From assembly GCF_003966715.1 (NCBI RefSeq), contig NZ_AP018907.1:3336001-3400000 (forward strand): 64,000 bases of DNA. Direction: 5' to 3'. Source of the stretch: Blastochloris tepida (GTDB lineage Bacteria > Pseudomonadota > Alphaproteobacteria > Rhizobiales > Xanthobacteraceae). Every line of letters begins with the position of its first letter. Position 1 is the first letter of the stretch. The notes beneath the pieces were generated by a model. That model was given only the letters and a program-made list of their open reading frames with translations. It was not told the DNA's origin and did no database searches. The translations under genes were made by a program, and so were the position numbers. This document shows, one piece after another, positions 19,174-28,225 of the stretch.

Positions 19174-19546
19174 GCTGATCGATCTCCGCTCGGGTCTCCG
19201 CGCGCGGGAGGCGTCCCGGGCCACGCTGTCGAGTCCCACTGGCGAGGCGCACCCGTCCAGGACGGGCGGCGGTTCATGAACGCAAATTATGACTCCGGTC
19301 CGTGACGCGGGGAAGAAATCCCCGGACGCGACGTCCGGCCGGCCACACGCGGGCACGCCGCCGCATTCCAAAAATCGCAGTTTCACCCATGGCTTACGGC
19401 GCAGGCTCGGCCACGGGCCACGATCGCTCGATCGCGCGGCCCGGCGGGGCGCCGGCCGCCCGGACGGGCCGGACGCCGGGCCGCGCCGTAGGGCCAGCCG
19501 CGGCGATCGGGCCTCGCGGCGACAGATTCGTCATGACGGGTGTTGA

Positions 19547-19584
19547 TTTCGATGTTGCTTCGATATATCTAATTGCCATCGAAA
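19547..19584. promoter_or_regulatory. Inverted repeat upstream of padR, candidate operator
   Basis: Perfect 8-bp arms tttcgatg (19547-19554) and catcgaaa (19577-19584) enclose the AT-rich palindrome gatatatc (19562-19569). It ends 15 bp before the chosen padR start. PadR proteins commonly autoregulate through AT-rich palindromes, so this is a plausible operator. The rest of the 19174-19599 spacer holds only a short hairpin near 19308-19325. Confidence 0.5.
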
Positions 19585-19599
19585 CCCAGAGAGGGACAG

Positions 19600-20355
19600 A
19601 TGTTTCCGATGCACACGAACGGCGGCCGACAGCGCCGCCACTTTTCGGGCCGGACCGGCCCAGCGGCCGAGGAGCCCACTGGCGCCGACGCGCCGGACGG
19701 CGAACAGCGGCGCATGCGCCACCAACGGCGACACCAGCGAATGATGATGGAGAAAGAGATGTTCAATTCCAGGCCGGGAGGCCCCGGCGGCTTCGGCGGA
19801 CGGCGCGGCCGCGGCCAACGCGATTTCGAGACCGACGGCTTCGCCCCCTGGGGCGAACAGCAGGGCGGCGGCCGCGGGCGGGGACGCGGCGGACGCCTGG
19901 GGCGCCTGTTCGCCCATGGCGACCTTCACCTCGTGGTGCTGCACCTCATCGCCGAGAAGCCGCGCCACGGCTATGAGCTGATCAAGTCGATCGAGGCCGC
20001 GGTGAACGGCGCCTACAGCCCGAGCCCCGGCACCATCTATCCGGCGCTGGCGCTGCTCGAGGAGCAGGGCTGGGTCGAGGCCGTCAGCGCCGAGGGCGGC
20101 AAGAAGCTCTATGCGATCACCGCGGCCGGCCGCGCCTATCTCGACGCCAACCGGGCGACGGTCGAGGCGATGCTGGCCCGCATGGCCGAGATCGGCGCCA
20201 GCCGCGCCGACGTGCCGGCGCCGGTGATCCGCGCCATGGAGAACCTGAAGCTCGCGCTGCGCATGCGCATGGAGCGCGGACCGCTCACCGAGGACGCCGC
20301 GCGCGCCATTGCCGAGGCGCTCGACCGCGCGGTCGCCGACGTTGAGCGGAGCTGA
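19600..20355 (+). CDS. PadR family transcriptional regulator
   Basis: The protein has 251 residues. The winged-helix PadR domain runs from about residue 100: DLHLVVLHLIAEKPRHGYELIKSIE, then SPSPGTIYPALALLEEQGWVE and KKLYAITAAGRAYLD. The N-terminal 100 residues are Gly/Arg-rich and unstructured, as in several alphaproteobacterial PadR proteins. The ATG at 19600 follows GAGAGGGACAG; an in-frame ATG at 19759 after GGAGAAAGAG is an equally good start and would remove most of the low-complexity head. It diverges from phaC, but a functional link is unproven. Confidence 0.85.
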   Translation: MFPMHTNGGRQRRHFSGRTGPAAEEPTGADAPDGEQRRMRHQRRHQRMMMEKEMFNSRPGGPGGFGGRRGRGQRDFETDGFAPWGEQQGGGRGRGRGGRLGRLFAHGDLHLVVLHLIAEKPRHGYELIKSIEAAVNGAYSPSPGTIYPALALLEEQGWVEAVSAEGGKKLYAITAAGRAYLDANRATVEAMLARMAEIGASRADVPAPVIRAMENLKLALRMRMERGPLTEDAARAIAEALDRAVADVERS

Positions 20356-20359
20356 GGCG

Positions 20360-20575
20360 ATGGAGCCAGGGATCCGCAAGCGGCTCCACGCCCTGTCGCG
20401 GGCGGGCAAGCTCGGCCGGCGGGTCGATGCCGGCCCGGTGGTGCTGGGCGAGGCCGCCAGCCCGGCGAACGGACGCGCGCCGGACCCCCGGCCGGCGCAG
20501 GCGCCGCCCGCGGAGGCCGCCGCCGGGGCGGAACGGCCCGAGCCTCTGCCGCGCCGTCATCCGGCTTGCGTCTGA
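20360..20575 (+). CDS. Possible small Pro/Ala-rich ORF after padR
   Basis: The ORF has 71 codons and starts 4 bp past the padR stop, so it could be translationally coupled. The first 25 residues are basic (MEPGIRKRLHALSRAGKLGRR). The rest is Pro/Ala-rich low complexity. I recognise no family. High-GC sequence produces such frames by chance, so existence is doubtful. Confidence 0.22.
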   Translation: MEPGIRKRLHALSRAGKLGRRVDAGPVVLGEAASPANGRAPDPRPAQAPPAEAAAGAERPEPLPRRHPACV

Positions 20576-20608
20576 CCCGCTGCCGATTACCCGGGAGCCG
20601 GTCAAGCA

Positions 20609-20635
20609 GAAGGCCCGGCACGCGGCCGGGCCTTC
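20609..20635. terminator. Strong hairpin between convergent padR and RND genes
   Basis: A perfect 11-bp stem (gaaggcccggc / gccgggccttc) has a 5-base loop. It sits between the ends of two converging transcription units (padR side and RND permease, stop at 20682). The placement and symmetry suit a bidirectional terminator even though T-runs are absent. Confidence 0.7.
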
Positions 20636-20681
20636 GGGTGTTGCGAGATCTTTGGCGGTCCCGGCGCCTGCCGAGCGTGCT

Positions 20682-23600
20682 CTACCCCGCCGCGCGCCCG
20701 CGTTCGAGCGGCACGCCGTCGTCGCGCAGCAGCACATAGATCGCCGGGATGACCAGCACGGTCAGCGCGGTGGACGAGGCGAGGCCGAACACCAGCGAGA
20801 TCGCCAGCCCCTGGAAGATCGGGTCGGTGAGGATGAACGCCGCGCCGATCATCGCCGCCGCCGCCGTCAGCACGATCGGCTTGAAGCGGATGGCGCCGGC
20901 CTCGACCAGCGCCGCCCGCAGCGGCACGCCGCGCGCCCGCACATGGCGGATGAAATCCACCAGCAGGATCGAGTTGCGCACGATGATGCCGGCGAGCGCG
21001 ATGAAGCCGATCATCGAGGTGGCGGTGAACGGCGCATCGAACAGCCAGTGGCCGAGCACGATGCCGATCAGGGTCAGCGGCACCGGCACCAGGATGACCA
21101 GCGGCAGCCGGAACGAGCCGAACTGCGCCACCACCAGCAGATAGATGCCGAGCAGCGCCACGCCGAACGCCGCGCCCATGTCGCGGAAGGTGACATAGGT
21201 CACCTCCCATTCGCCGTCCCACAGCAGCGTGGGCTGGGAATCATCCTCCGGCTGGCCGTGATACTTGACGGTCGGCGGGCCGCCCGGCCCCCAATCGATG
21301 CCCTTCAGCGCATCCTCGACCGCGAACATGCCATAGACCGGCGCCTCATACCGTCCGGCGACCTCGGCGCTGACCATCTCGGCGAAGCGACCGTTGTGGC
21401 GGAAGATCGGGAAGGAGGCGAGCTCGCGCTTGGCCGTCACCACGTCGCCAAGCTCGACATTGGCGCCCTGGCGCGCGGTGCCGCCGGCCGGCAGCGGCGT
21501 CGACAGCACCTTCTCGCCCGGCGTCATGCCGGCGCGCGGCAAGGCGACGGTGATGTCGATCGGCTTCAGGCCGCCGCCGCGCTGCGAATAGCCGATCTTC
21601 ACGCCGCCGATCAGCGCCGCCAGCGTGTCGTAGACCGCCTGCTCCTCGACGCCGTGGAACTCCAGCGCGTCCTGGTCGATCGAATAGCGCAGGCGTTCGC
21701 CGCGGGTGCCGAAGCTGTCGTCGACATCGACGACGAAATCGACCGACTGGAACGCCTGACGCACCTTGCGCGCCAGCTCGCGCCGGGTCTCGGCGTCGGG
21801 GCCGTAGACCTCGGCCAGCAGGGTCGAGAGCACCGGCGGCCCCGGCGGCACCTCCACCACCTTGACCGCCGTGCCGGCGGGCGCCGGCAGGTCCGCAAGG
21901 CGCTTGCGGATGTCGAGCGCGATGGCGTGGCTCGGCCGCTCGCGGTCGCCCTTCGGCACGAGATTGACCGACAGGTCGCCCAGCTCCGGCGTCTCGCGCG
22001 AATAGTAGTGACGCACCAGGCCGTTGAAGTTGAACGGCGCGGCCGTGCCGACATAGGCCTGGATCGAGGTCAGCTCGGGTAGGTCCTTCAGCCGCTCGGC
22101 GGCCGCAGTCAGCACCCGGTCGGTCTCCTCCAGCGAGGCGCCGCGCGGCAGATCGACCACCACCTGGATTTCCGACTTGTTGTCGAACGGCAAGAGCTTC
22201 ACCCGCACCGTCTTGGTGGCGAACAGCGTGCAGGCGGCGAGCGTGGCGACGCCGACGACGGTGAGAAACACCTTGGAGCGGGTGCGGCCCGCGAGCAGCG
22301 GCCGCGCCACCCAGGCATAGAAGCGGCCCATGGCGCCGACATCGTGGCCGTCGCCGCCCGCCGTGCCGCGCTCGCGCTCGAAGCGGCGCCGCGCCACCTT
22401 GAGCAGCAGCCACGGGGTGATGGTGACGGCGACGAAGAACGAGAACAGCATCGCCATCGAGGCGTTGGCCGGGATCGGCGCCATGTACGGGCCCATCAGG
22501 CCGGACACGAACATCATCGGCAGCAGGGCCGCGACGATGGTCAGCGTCGCGACGATGGTCGGGTTGCCGACTTCCGCCACTGCTTCGATCGCCGTCTCGA
22601 CCAGCCCTCGGTCGCCGCGCATCTTCCAGTGGCGCACCACATTCTCGACCACCACGATGGCGTCGTCGACCAGGATGCCGATCGAGAAGATCAACGCGAA
22701 CAGGCTGACGCGGTTGATGGTGTAGCCCATCAGCCACGCCGCGAACAGCGTGAGCAGGATGGTGGTGGGAATGATCACCATCACCACCACGCCCTCGCGC
22801 CAGCCGATGGCCAGCGTGATGAGCAGCACGATCGACACGGTGGCGAGCGCGAGGTGGAACAGCAGCTCGTCGGCCTTCTCGGTCGCCGTCTCGCCATAGT
22901 TGCGGGTGACCGCGAACTCGATGTCGTTGGGCACGATGCGGCCCTTGACGATGTCGAGGCGCTTGAGGATGTCCTCGGCCACCACCACCGCATTGGCGCC
23001 CTTGCGCTTGGCGAGCGCGATGCTCACCGCCGGCCGCTTGTCGAGCCCGCCCTCGGCGTTGCGCGTCAGGGTCCAGCTCAGATGCTCCGGCTGGGCGGCG
23101 CCGACCTTCACGTCGGCGACATCCTTGACATAGACCGGGCGGCCGTCGCGCGAGGTCAGCAGCAGCAGACCGATATCGGGCATGCCCTGCAGCGTCTGGC
23201 CGGCGACCACCGGCACCGCGCGGCCCTGCTCGCGGAAGGTGCCGAGCTGGAACGAGCGGTTGGCGTTGGTGAGCTTGTCGACGAGCTGGTTGAGCGTGAT
23301 GCCGTAGAGCGACAGCCGCTCCGGATCGGGCTCGACGCGGATCTGGTTGGCGCTGCCGCCGACGATGTAGCTGCCGCCGATCGAGTCGACCTTGCTCAAC
23401 TCGTGCTGCAGCTCCTCGGCCACCTGGAACAGGCCGTTGTCGGTCCAGGCCGCCGCGCGCTCCGGCTTCGGCGACAGAGTGAGCACGACGATGGCGACAT
23501 CGTCGATGCCGCGGCCGACGATCAGCGGCTCGGGAATGCCCTTGGGCAGGCCGGTGATGTTGGCGCGGATCTTGTCGTGGACCCGCAGCACCGCGGTATC

Positions 23601-23942
23601 CTGACTGGTGCCGACATAGAAGCGGGCGGTGACCATCACCTTGTCGTCGAGCGTCTGCGAATAGACGTGCTCGACCTCGTTGATGCCCTTGACGATGTCC
23701 TCGAGCGGCCGGGTGATCAGCTCCACCGCGTCCTCGGCCTTGTAGCCATCGGCGGACACCAGGATGTCGACCATCGGCACCGAGATCTGCGGCTCCTCCT
23801 CGCGCGGCACCGACTGCAGCGCGAGAAGCCCGACGATCAGGCTGCCCAGCAGCAGAAGCGGCGTCAGCGGCGACTGGATGAAGGTCTTGGTGAGACGGCC
23901 GGACAGGCCGAGCCGAACCTCGGGCTGGGTATTGCCGCTCAT
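20682..23942 (-). CDS. RND efflux permease (AcrB family)
   Basis: The protein has 1086 residues, the full RND length. The first membrane helix is at 26-43. The TM4 proton-relay pair Asp426-Asp427 is present in IGILVDDAIVVVENVV. Two large periplasmic loops and a TM7-TM12 repeat follow. It exports small molecules, driven by the proton gradient, with the fusion protein encoded just upstream (4-bp overlap) and an outer-membrane channel not found here. The substrate is unknown. Divergence from a SqrR-like regulator suggests a link to reactive sulfur, which is inference. Confidence 0.93.
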   Translation of the reverse strand: MSGNTQPEVRLGLSGRLTKTFIQSPLTPLLLLGSLIVGLLALQSVPREEEPQISVPMVDILVSADGYKAEDAVELITRPLEDIVKGINEVEHVYSQTLDDKVMVTARFYVGTSQDTAVLRVHDKIRANITGLPKGIPEPLIVGRGIDDVAIVVLTLSPKPERAAAWTDNGLFQVAEELQHELSKVDSIGGSYIVGGSANQIRVEPDPERLSLYGITLNQLVDKLTNANRSFQLGTFREQGRAVPVVAGQTLQGMPDIGLLLLTSRDGRPVYVKDVADVKVGAAQPEHLSWTLTRNAEGGLDKRPAVSIALAKRKGANAVVVAEDILKRLDIVKGRIVPNDIEFAVTRNYGETATEKADELLFHLALATVSIVLLITLAIGWREGVVVMVIIPTTILLTLFAAWLMGYTINRVSLFALIFSIGILVDDAIVVVENVVRHWKMRGDRGLVETAIEAVAEVGNPTIVATLTIVAALLPMMFVSGLMGPYMAPIPANASMAMLFSFFVAVTITPWLLLKVARRRFERERGTAGGDGHDVGAMGRFYAWVARPLLAGRTRSKVFLTVVGVATLAACTLFATKTVRVKLLPFDNKSEIQVVVDLPRGASLEETDRVLTAAAERLKDLPELTSIQAYVGTAAPFNFNGLVRHYYSRETPELGDLSVNLVPKGDRERPSHAIALDIRKRLADLPAPAGTAVKVVEVPPGPPVLSTLLAEVYGPDAETRRELARKVRQAFQSVDFVVDVDDSFGTRGERLRYSIDQDALEFHGVEEQAVYDTLAALIGGVKIGYSQRGGGLKPIDITVALPRAGMTPGEKVLSTPLPAGGTARQGANVELGDVVTAKRELASFPIFRHNGRFAEMVSAEVAGRYEAPVYGMFAVEDALKGIDWGPGGPPTVKYHGQPEDDSQPTLLWDGEWEVTYVTFRDMGAAFGVALLGIYLLVVAQFGSFRLPLVILVPVPLTLIGIVLGHWLFDAPFTATSMIGFIALAGIIVRNSILLVDFIRHVRARGVPLRAALVEAGAIRFKPIVLTAAAAMIGAAFILTDPIFQGLAISLVFGLASSTALTVLVIPAIYVLLRDDGVPLERGRAAG

Positions 23943-24925
23943 GGCGTCACCACCACTTCGCCGGCCTGGAGGCCGGACAGGATCTCGATCTGGCCATCGC
24001 GGGCCTCGCCGGGCTGAACGACGGCCTCGGTGCCGTCCTTCAGCCGCACGAAATGGGCGCCGGCCCGGGCATAGACGGCTGCCGCCGGCACGACGATGGC
24101 GCTGCGCCGGCCTGTCGTGACATAGACCCGGGTTCGTTCGCCGACGAAATAATTGCCGAGGCCCTCGACCTCGACGTCGGCGACCACGAGGCCGCCCTGG
24201 ATCTCGGGATAGACGAGGCGCACGCGGCCCGTGCGCAGCGCCTCCTCGCCCTTGCCCTTCAGGTCATCGCTCCCCAGGCCGCGGGCGCCGATCCGGACGG
24301 GATCGCCGGCATGCATGATCTGGGCGTGGCGCTCGGGCAGGCGCAGGCGCAGGATGTAGCGGTCCTCGGCCAGCGTGGCGATGGTCTCGCCGGGCAGCAC
24401 CACGCGCCCCACCGACACCGGCACGGTGAGCACCCGGCCGGCGCCGGGCGAATAGACCACGCCTTCCTTCATCTGCTGCTCGATCACGCCGCGCTCGGCC
24501 TGCATGGCGGCGAGCGTGCGCTCGGCAACGTCGAGTGCGGTGCGGGCCTGATCAAGCTGGGTCTGCGAGGAGACGCCGCGGCGCTTCAGCTCCTCGATGC
24601 GATCGAAATCGACCTTGGCCTGATCGCGCTGCGCGGCTTGCGAGCGGATGCGCTGGTCGGAGACCTTCATCTGCAGCAGCAGCTTCTCGTCGACCACGGT
24701 GGCGACCTCGGCGCCGGCCGGAATCTCGTCGCCCTCCTTGACATTGAGCTTGTCGATGGTGCCGCCGATGCGGGCGCGGGCGACGAGCTGGCGCACCGGC
24801 TCGACGGTGGCGAACACCGCCTTCCAATCCTCGACGGACGCGGGCTTGACGACGATCTCGGCCGCCGGTGCGGCGGAGGCGAACAGGACGCAGGCAAGGC
24901 CGGCGATGAGCGGTGTCGGACGCAT
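23939..24925 (-). CDS. RND periplasmic membrane-fusion protein (HlyD/AcrA family)
   Basis: The protein has 328 residues from MRPTPLIAGLACVLFA with a Shine-Dalgarno GGAGAG. A signal peptide ends near AAPAA (22). Barrel-sandwich halves are visible: RARIGGTIDKLNVKEGDEIPAGAEVA and GVVYSPGAGRVLTVPVSVGRVV, with a coiled-coil hairpin between (about 90-150). The frame is open 51 codons upstream, but that part overlaps the divergent regulator gene. It couples the permease to an outer-membrane channel. Confidence 0.92.
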   Translation of the reverse strand: MRPTPLIAGLACVLFASAAPAAEIVVKPASVEDWKAVFATVEPVRQLVARARIGGTIDKLNVKEGDEIPAGAEVATVVDEKLLLQMKVSDQRIRSQAAQRDQAKVDFDRIEELKRRGVSSQTQLDQARTALDVAERTLAAMQAERGVIEQQMKEGVVYSPGAGRVLTVPVSVGRVVLPGETIATLAEDRYILRLRLPERHAQIMHAGDPVRIGARGLGSDDLKGKGEEALRTGRVRLVYPEIQGGLVVADVEVEGLGNYFVGERTRVYVTTGRRSAIVVPAAAVYARAGAHFVRLKDGTEAVVQPGEARDGQIEILSGLQAGEVVVTP

Positions 24926-24952
24926 CGGGTCTCTCCAGTGGCGTTTGACACA

Positions 24953-24974
24953 TATATTAGAATACACTAATATA
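24953..24974. promoter_or_regulatory. Perfect palindrome between RND operon and ArsR gene, candidate operator
   Basis: Arms tatattag (24953-24960) and ctaatata (24967-24974) enclose six bases. Read as half-sites it is ATTA-N8-TAAT (24956-24971), the same geometry as the ATTC-N8-GAAT reported for SqrR. It lies 5 bp before the regulator start and 27 bp before the fusion-protein start, so one bound repressor could silence both directions. Confidence 0.65.
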
Positions 24975-24979
24975 ACAAG

Positions 24980-25336
24980 ATGGAATTTGAGACGCTTGGC
25001 ACCCGGGCCGCGGATGCGGAGGCCTTCCTGAAGGCGCTGGCCAACCGCCACCGCCTGATGATCCTGTGCGAGCTGCACAAGGGCGAGCGTTCGGTGAGCG
25101 AGCTGCAGGAAGCGATGGGTCTCAGCCAGTCGTCGCTATCCCAGCATCTGGCGCGGCTGCGGCTGGATGCGCTGGTCAAGACGCGCCGCGAGTCGCAGAC
25201 GATCTATTATTCGATCGCCGCCGAGGGCGTGTCGCGCATCATCGCCGTGCTGTACGATTTGTTCTGCGCTGGGGCCTGCGGCGTCACGCCGCCGAAGGCA
25301 CTGGGAGCGCGGGCGCGCCGCACACCCCCGTTTTGA
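24980..25336 (+). CDS. ArsR family repressor, SqrR/BigR-like (persulfide sensor)
   Basis: The protein has 118 residues with a winged helix-turn-helix (VSELQEAMGLSQSSLSQHLARLRLDALV). Cys30 (LMILCEL) and Cys96 (LYDLFC) are 66 residues apart, exactly as Cys41 and Cys107 of Rhodobacter capsulatus SqrR, which form an intramolecular polysulfide bridge. A third Cys100 follows. The arsenic-sensing CVC motif is absent. It is divergent from an RND pump and followed 111 bp later by a rhodanese gene. The sensor function is inferred from these cysteines. Confidence 0.85.
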   Translation: MEFETLGTRAADAEAFLKALANRHRLMILCELHKGERSVSELQEAMGLSQSSLSQHLARLRLDALVKTRRESQTIYYSIAAEGVSRIIAVLYDLFCAGACGVTPPKALGARARRTPPF

Positions 25337-25447
25337 CGGCATGTTGTCCGTGAGGCCGCACGTCGGCACCCCGCATATCGAGATCCGCCGGCGCGCGGCG
25401 AGGCTTGCATCGCCCGCGCTTCCGGTGAATCGTCCCTCATCAAACCA

Positions 25448-26356
25448 ATGACACGCCGGAACGAGCCGATGACCTCTCCCCTGCCGCACGCCCCCAGCAC
25501 ATCCCCCGCACCGTCCGCGGGAATCGTCGATGCCGCGGGCGTCGCCGCCGCCATGGCGCGCGATGCGATCGTGTGGGACGTGCGCGACGGCGCAAGCTTC
25601 GCCCAGGGCCACATTCCCGGCGCCGTCCATGTGCCGGGCGGCGAGCGCCTGCTGCGGCTGCCGACCCCGGAGGAAGGCGGCGAGCTGGCGTGGGTGGCGA
25701 ACAGCCTCGGTGAGGCCGGGCTCGATCTCGAGCGCGAGATCATCGTCTATGCCACCCGCGGCAGCCCGTTCGCCTATGCCGGCGCGTTCGCGCTGCGCTA
25801 TTTCGGGGCGCGCCGCGTCGCCACCTTCCATGACGGCATCGAGGGCTGGCGCGAGGCCGGCGAGACGGTCGAGACCAGCGAGAGCCGCCGGCAGCCGGTG
25901 ACCGTCGAACTCCGGCTCGATCCGGCGCTTCTCATCCCGACCAGCGAGGTGCTGGCGCGGCTCGGCGCGTCCGACATGGTGCTGCTCGACGTGCGCACCC
26001 CCGGCGAGTTCGCCGGCACCGACGTGCGGGCCGCCCGCGGCGGCCGCATTCCCGGCGCGATCAACATCCCGTTCGAGGCCAACTGGCGCGATCCGGACAC
26101 CGCCGCCAAGCTCGCCCGTGGGCTGGTGGCCGACAGCACCGGCATGCAGCTGAAGCCGCTCGACGAATTGCGCGGCCTCTATGCGGCGCTCGATCCGGCC
26201 AAGGAGATCGTGGTCTATTGCCAGTCGGGCGTGCGCGCCACCGAGACCGCGTCCGTGTTGACTGAGCTCGGCTTCGCCAGGGTGCGGCTCTACAAGCGCT
26301 CCTGGGTCGAGTATGCGGCGCAGCCCGAGGCGCCGGTGGTGACCGGCGGGGTCTGA
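25448..26356 (+). CDS. Tandem-domain rhodanese-like sulfurtransferase
   Basis: Up to 302 residues with two rhodanese domains. The N-terminal domain (about 25-145) has VWDVRDGASFAQGHIPGAVHVP but Thr103 (YATRGSP) where the catalytic Cys would be, so it is inactive. The C-terminal domain (about 160-290) carries Cys258 in VVYCQSGVRATET. It moves sulfane sulfur as a Cys persulfide to cyanide or a carrier such as TusA. A start 21 bp inside (MTSPLPHAPS) is equally possible. Rhodanese-TusA-DsrE2 modules serve Dsr-type oxidation; the partners lie at 44.9-45.8 kb. Confidence 0.88.
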   Translation: MTRRNEPMTSPLPHAPSTSPAPSAGIVDAAGVAAAMARDAIVWDVRDGASFAQGHIPGAVHVPGGERLLRLPTPEEGGELAWVANSLGEAGLDLEREIIVYATRGSPFAYAGAFALRYFGARRVATFHDGIEGWREAGETVETSESRRQPVTVELRLDPALLIPTSEVLARLGASDMVLLDVRTPGEFAGTDVRAARGGRIPGAINIPFEANWRDPDTAAKLARGLVADSTGMQLKPLDELRGLYAALDPAKEIVVYCQSGVRATETASVLTELGFARVRLYKRSWVEYAAQPEAPVVTGGV

Positions 26357-26363
26357 TAGGGTT

Positions 26364-27860
26364 TCACACCGGGCAGGTCGCGGCCGGCGCGCCGGGATGG
26401 GCGGCGAGCAGGTCGCCGGCGTCGTCCAGCGCCGGCTGAACGCTGGTGCCGCGGTTCAACCGCCCGTGCAGCGTCACCACCGTGCCGACGATGATGATCG
26501 CCGGGCCGCGCAGCGCCGCCTCGCGCACCTTGGCGGCGAGCGTGCCCAGCGTGCCGGTGACCACCGCCTGATCGGCGCGGGTGCCGTTGTCGACCACCGC
26601 CGCCGGCAGATCGGGGTCGGCGCCGCGGACGATGAATTCCGCCATCAGATCGTCGAGATGGGCGAGGCCCATATAGATCGCCACCGTCTGGCGCGGCTGC
26701 AGCAGGGCCTGCCAGTCGAGATCGACGAAGCCGTCGCGGCCATGGCCGGTGACGAACACGCAAGCCTGGGCGTGGTCGCGGTGGGTGAGCGGGATGCCGG
26801 AATAGGCGGCGCAGCCGCTGGCCGCGGTGATGCCGGGGCAGACCTGGAACGGGATGGCGTGCGCGGCCAGCACCTCGATCTCCTCGCCGCCACGGCCGAA
26901 CAGGAACGGATCGCCGCCCTTGAGCCGCAGCACCCGCTTGCCCTCGCGCGCCAGCCGCACAAGCAGGCTGCAGATCTCGGCCTGGGGCAGCGTGTGCTGG
27001 CCCGGCGCCTTGCCGACGAAGATGCGCTCGGCCTCGCGCCGCACGAGATTGAGGACGCCGTCGTCGATGAGGCGGTCGTAGACCACGACGTCGGCCTTCT
27101 GCATCAGCCGCAGCGCCCGGAAGGTGAGAAGGTCGGGATCGCCCGGCCCGGCGCCGACCAGATAGACCTCGCCGCGCGGCGCCAAGGCGTGACCTTCGCC
27201 GTGAGTTTCGCCATGGGTTGCGGCGGCCTGTTCGAGCGCGGCCCGCAGGCTGGCGTCGGCGGCGCGGTCGTTGCCGGCCAGAGCGAGGTCGCCGACCGCG
27301 CCGTCCAGCACGTCCTCCCAGAACCGGCGCCGCGCTGCGGGCGAAGACAGCCGGTCGCGCACGCGGTCGCGGAAGCGGCCGACCAGACCGGCCAGCCGGC
27401 CATAGGCGGCCGGAATCGTACTCTCTAGACGCGCCTTGAGCATTCGCCCAAGGATCGGCGAGGCGCCCGAGGTCGAGATCGCGACGATCAGCGGGTCGCG
27501 ATCGACGATCGCCGGCATGATGAAGTCGCACAATTCCGGCCGGTCGGCGACGTTCACCGGCACGCCGGCGCGTCTTGCCAGGGCGCCGAAGGTTTCGTCC
27601 CGGTCCGGGCTCGGGGTTGCGACGAAGCACAGTGCCCGGCCCTCCAGGTCGGCCGGCGTGGGGTCTCTCGGCTCGTGCCGAAGGTTGGGGTGATCGAGAA
27701 TGGCCACGAAGTCCGGCGCAAGCTCGGGCGCGAAGGCGGTGACGCGGCCGCCGGCACGCAGCAGAAGCTCGGTGCGGCGCGCGGCGACCACGCCGCCGCC
27801 GATGACCGCGATGGGCTTGCCCTCGATATCGAGACAGATCGGCAGATGTCGCATGGTCAC
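26364..27860 (-). CDS. cysG: Siroheme synthase CysG (trifunctional)
   Basis: The protein has 498 residues. The N-terminal half (1-205) is the NAD-dependent precorrin-2 dehydrogenase/ferrochelatase, with IAVIGGGVVAARRTELLL and SGASPILGRMLKARLE. The C-terminal half (from about 228) is uroporphyrinogen-III methyltransferase, with VYLVGAGPGDPDLLTFRALRLMQ, RLKGGDPFLFGRGGEE and GITAASGCAAYSGIPLTHRDHA. It converts uroporphyrinogen III to siroheme. It sits 0.9 kb from dsrN, which suggests it supplies the cofactor of DsrAB (and perhaps of assimilatory sulfite or nitrite reductase). Confidence 0.95.
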   Translation of the reverse strand: MTMRHLPICLDIEGKPIAVIGGGVVAARRTELLLRAGGRVTAFAPELAPDFVAILDHPNLRHEPRDPTPADLEGRALCFVATPSPDRDETFGALARRAGVPVNVADRPELCDFIMPAIVDRDPLIVAISTSGASPILGRMLKARLESTIPAAYGRLAGLVGRFRDRVRDRLSSPAARRRFWEDVLDGAVGDLALAGNDRAADASLRAALEQAAATHGETHGEGHALAPRGEVYLVGAGPGDPDLLTFRALRLMQKADVVVYDRLIDDGVLNLVRREAERIFVGKAPGQHTLPQAEICSLLVRLAREGKRVLRLKGGDPFLFGRGGEEIEVLAAHAIPFQVCPGITAASGCAAYSGIPLTHRDHAQACVFVTGHGRDGFVDLDWQALLQPRQTVAIYMGLAHLDDLMAEFIVRGADPDLPAAVVDNGTRADQAVVTGTLGTLAAKVREAALRGPAIIIVGTVVTLHGRLNRGTSVQPALDDAGDLLAAHPGAPAATCPV

Positions 27861-27970
27861 TCGCGCCTCCCGCGCGGGGCGGGCCGCATCGGCGCCGCCT
27901 CGTCCGTGCCGGCTCTCGAACGGCCGGCTTCGGGGACCAGCCTACCGGCCGCTCGTCATAATATCAATAC

Positions 27971-27986
27971 ATACGAATAATCGTAT
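27971..27986. promoter_or_regulatory. Perfect palindrome upstream of cysG
   Basis: The sequence atacga-ataa-tcgtat lies 111-126 bp upstream of cysG in an AT-rich patch of an otherwise GC-rich spacer. It could be an operator for cysG or a -10 element (TATGAT/TACGAT-like). Its half-sites are GAAT and ATTC in the opposite order to the SqrR-type sites, so it is not counted with them. Confidence 0.4.
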
Positions 27987-28002
27987 TCTTTCACGCGAAC
28001 CG

Positions 28003-28115
28003 CCCCGGACGCTGGCGCTTGAAGCCGCCGCCACGCGCGGATTGTCGTTCCGGACATCACGGATTCCCCGAAAATCCGCGATCCCTGCCAGCGGCCGGCG
28101 ATCGCCGCCATTGGC
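28003..28115. repeat. Intergenic repeat related to 2665-2787
   Basis: The order of blocks CGGACGCTGGCGC, CGCGGATT, CCGAAAATCCGCGA and a GCCATTGGC end parallels the 2.67-2.79 kb element. Arms are more diverged here. It occupies the spacer between cysG and a GNAT gene. Confidence 0.6.
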
Positions 28116-28225
28116 TTAACGCTCTGTCCATGTCTTGCGTGCCCAATGGTCACCATGCGACTTTAGCCTAAGTGTTGTCACATTTTGCTGCGATGCAGCA
28201 CGCTCCGAATCGGAAGTTCAAGACC

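Noticed and set aside
17059..19305. Plus-strand frame of about 750 codons opposite phaC
   Set aside because: Antisense shadow of a clear PHA synthase with intact catalytic residues.
27971..27986. Palindrome before cysG considered as a SqrR-type site
   Set aside because: Half-sites are GAAT...ATTC with 6-bp spacing, the reverse of ATTC-N8-GAAT.
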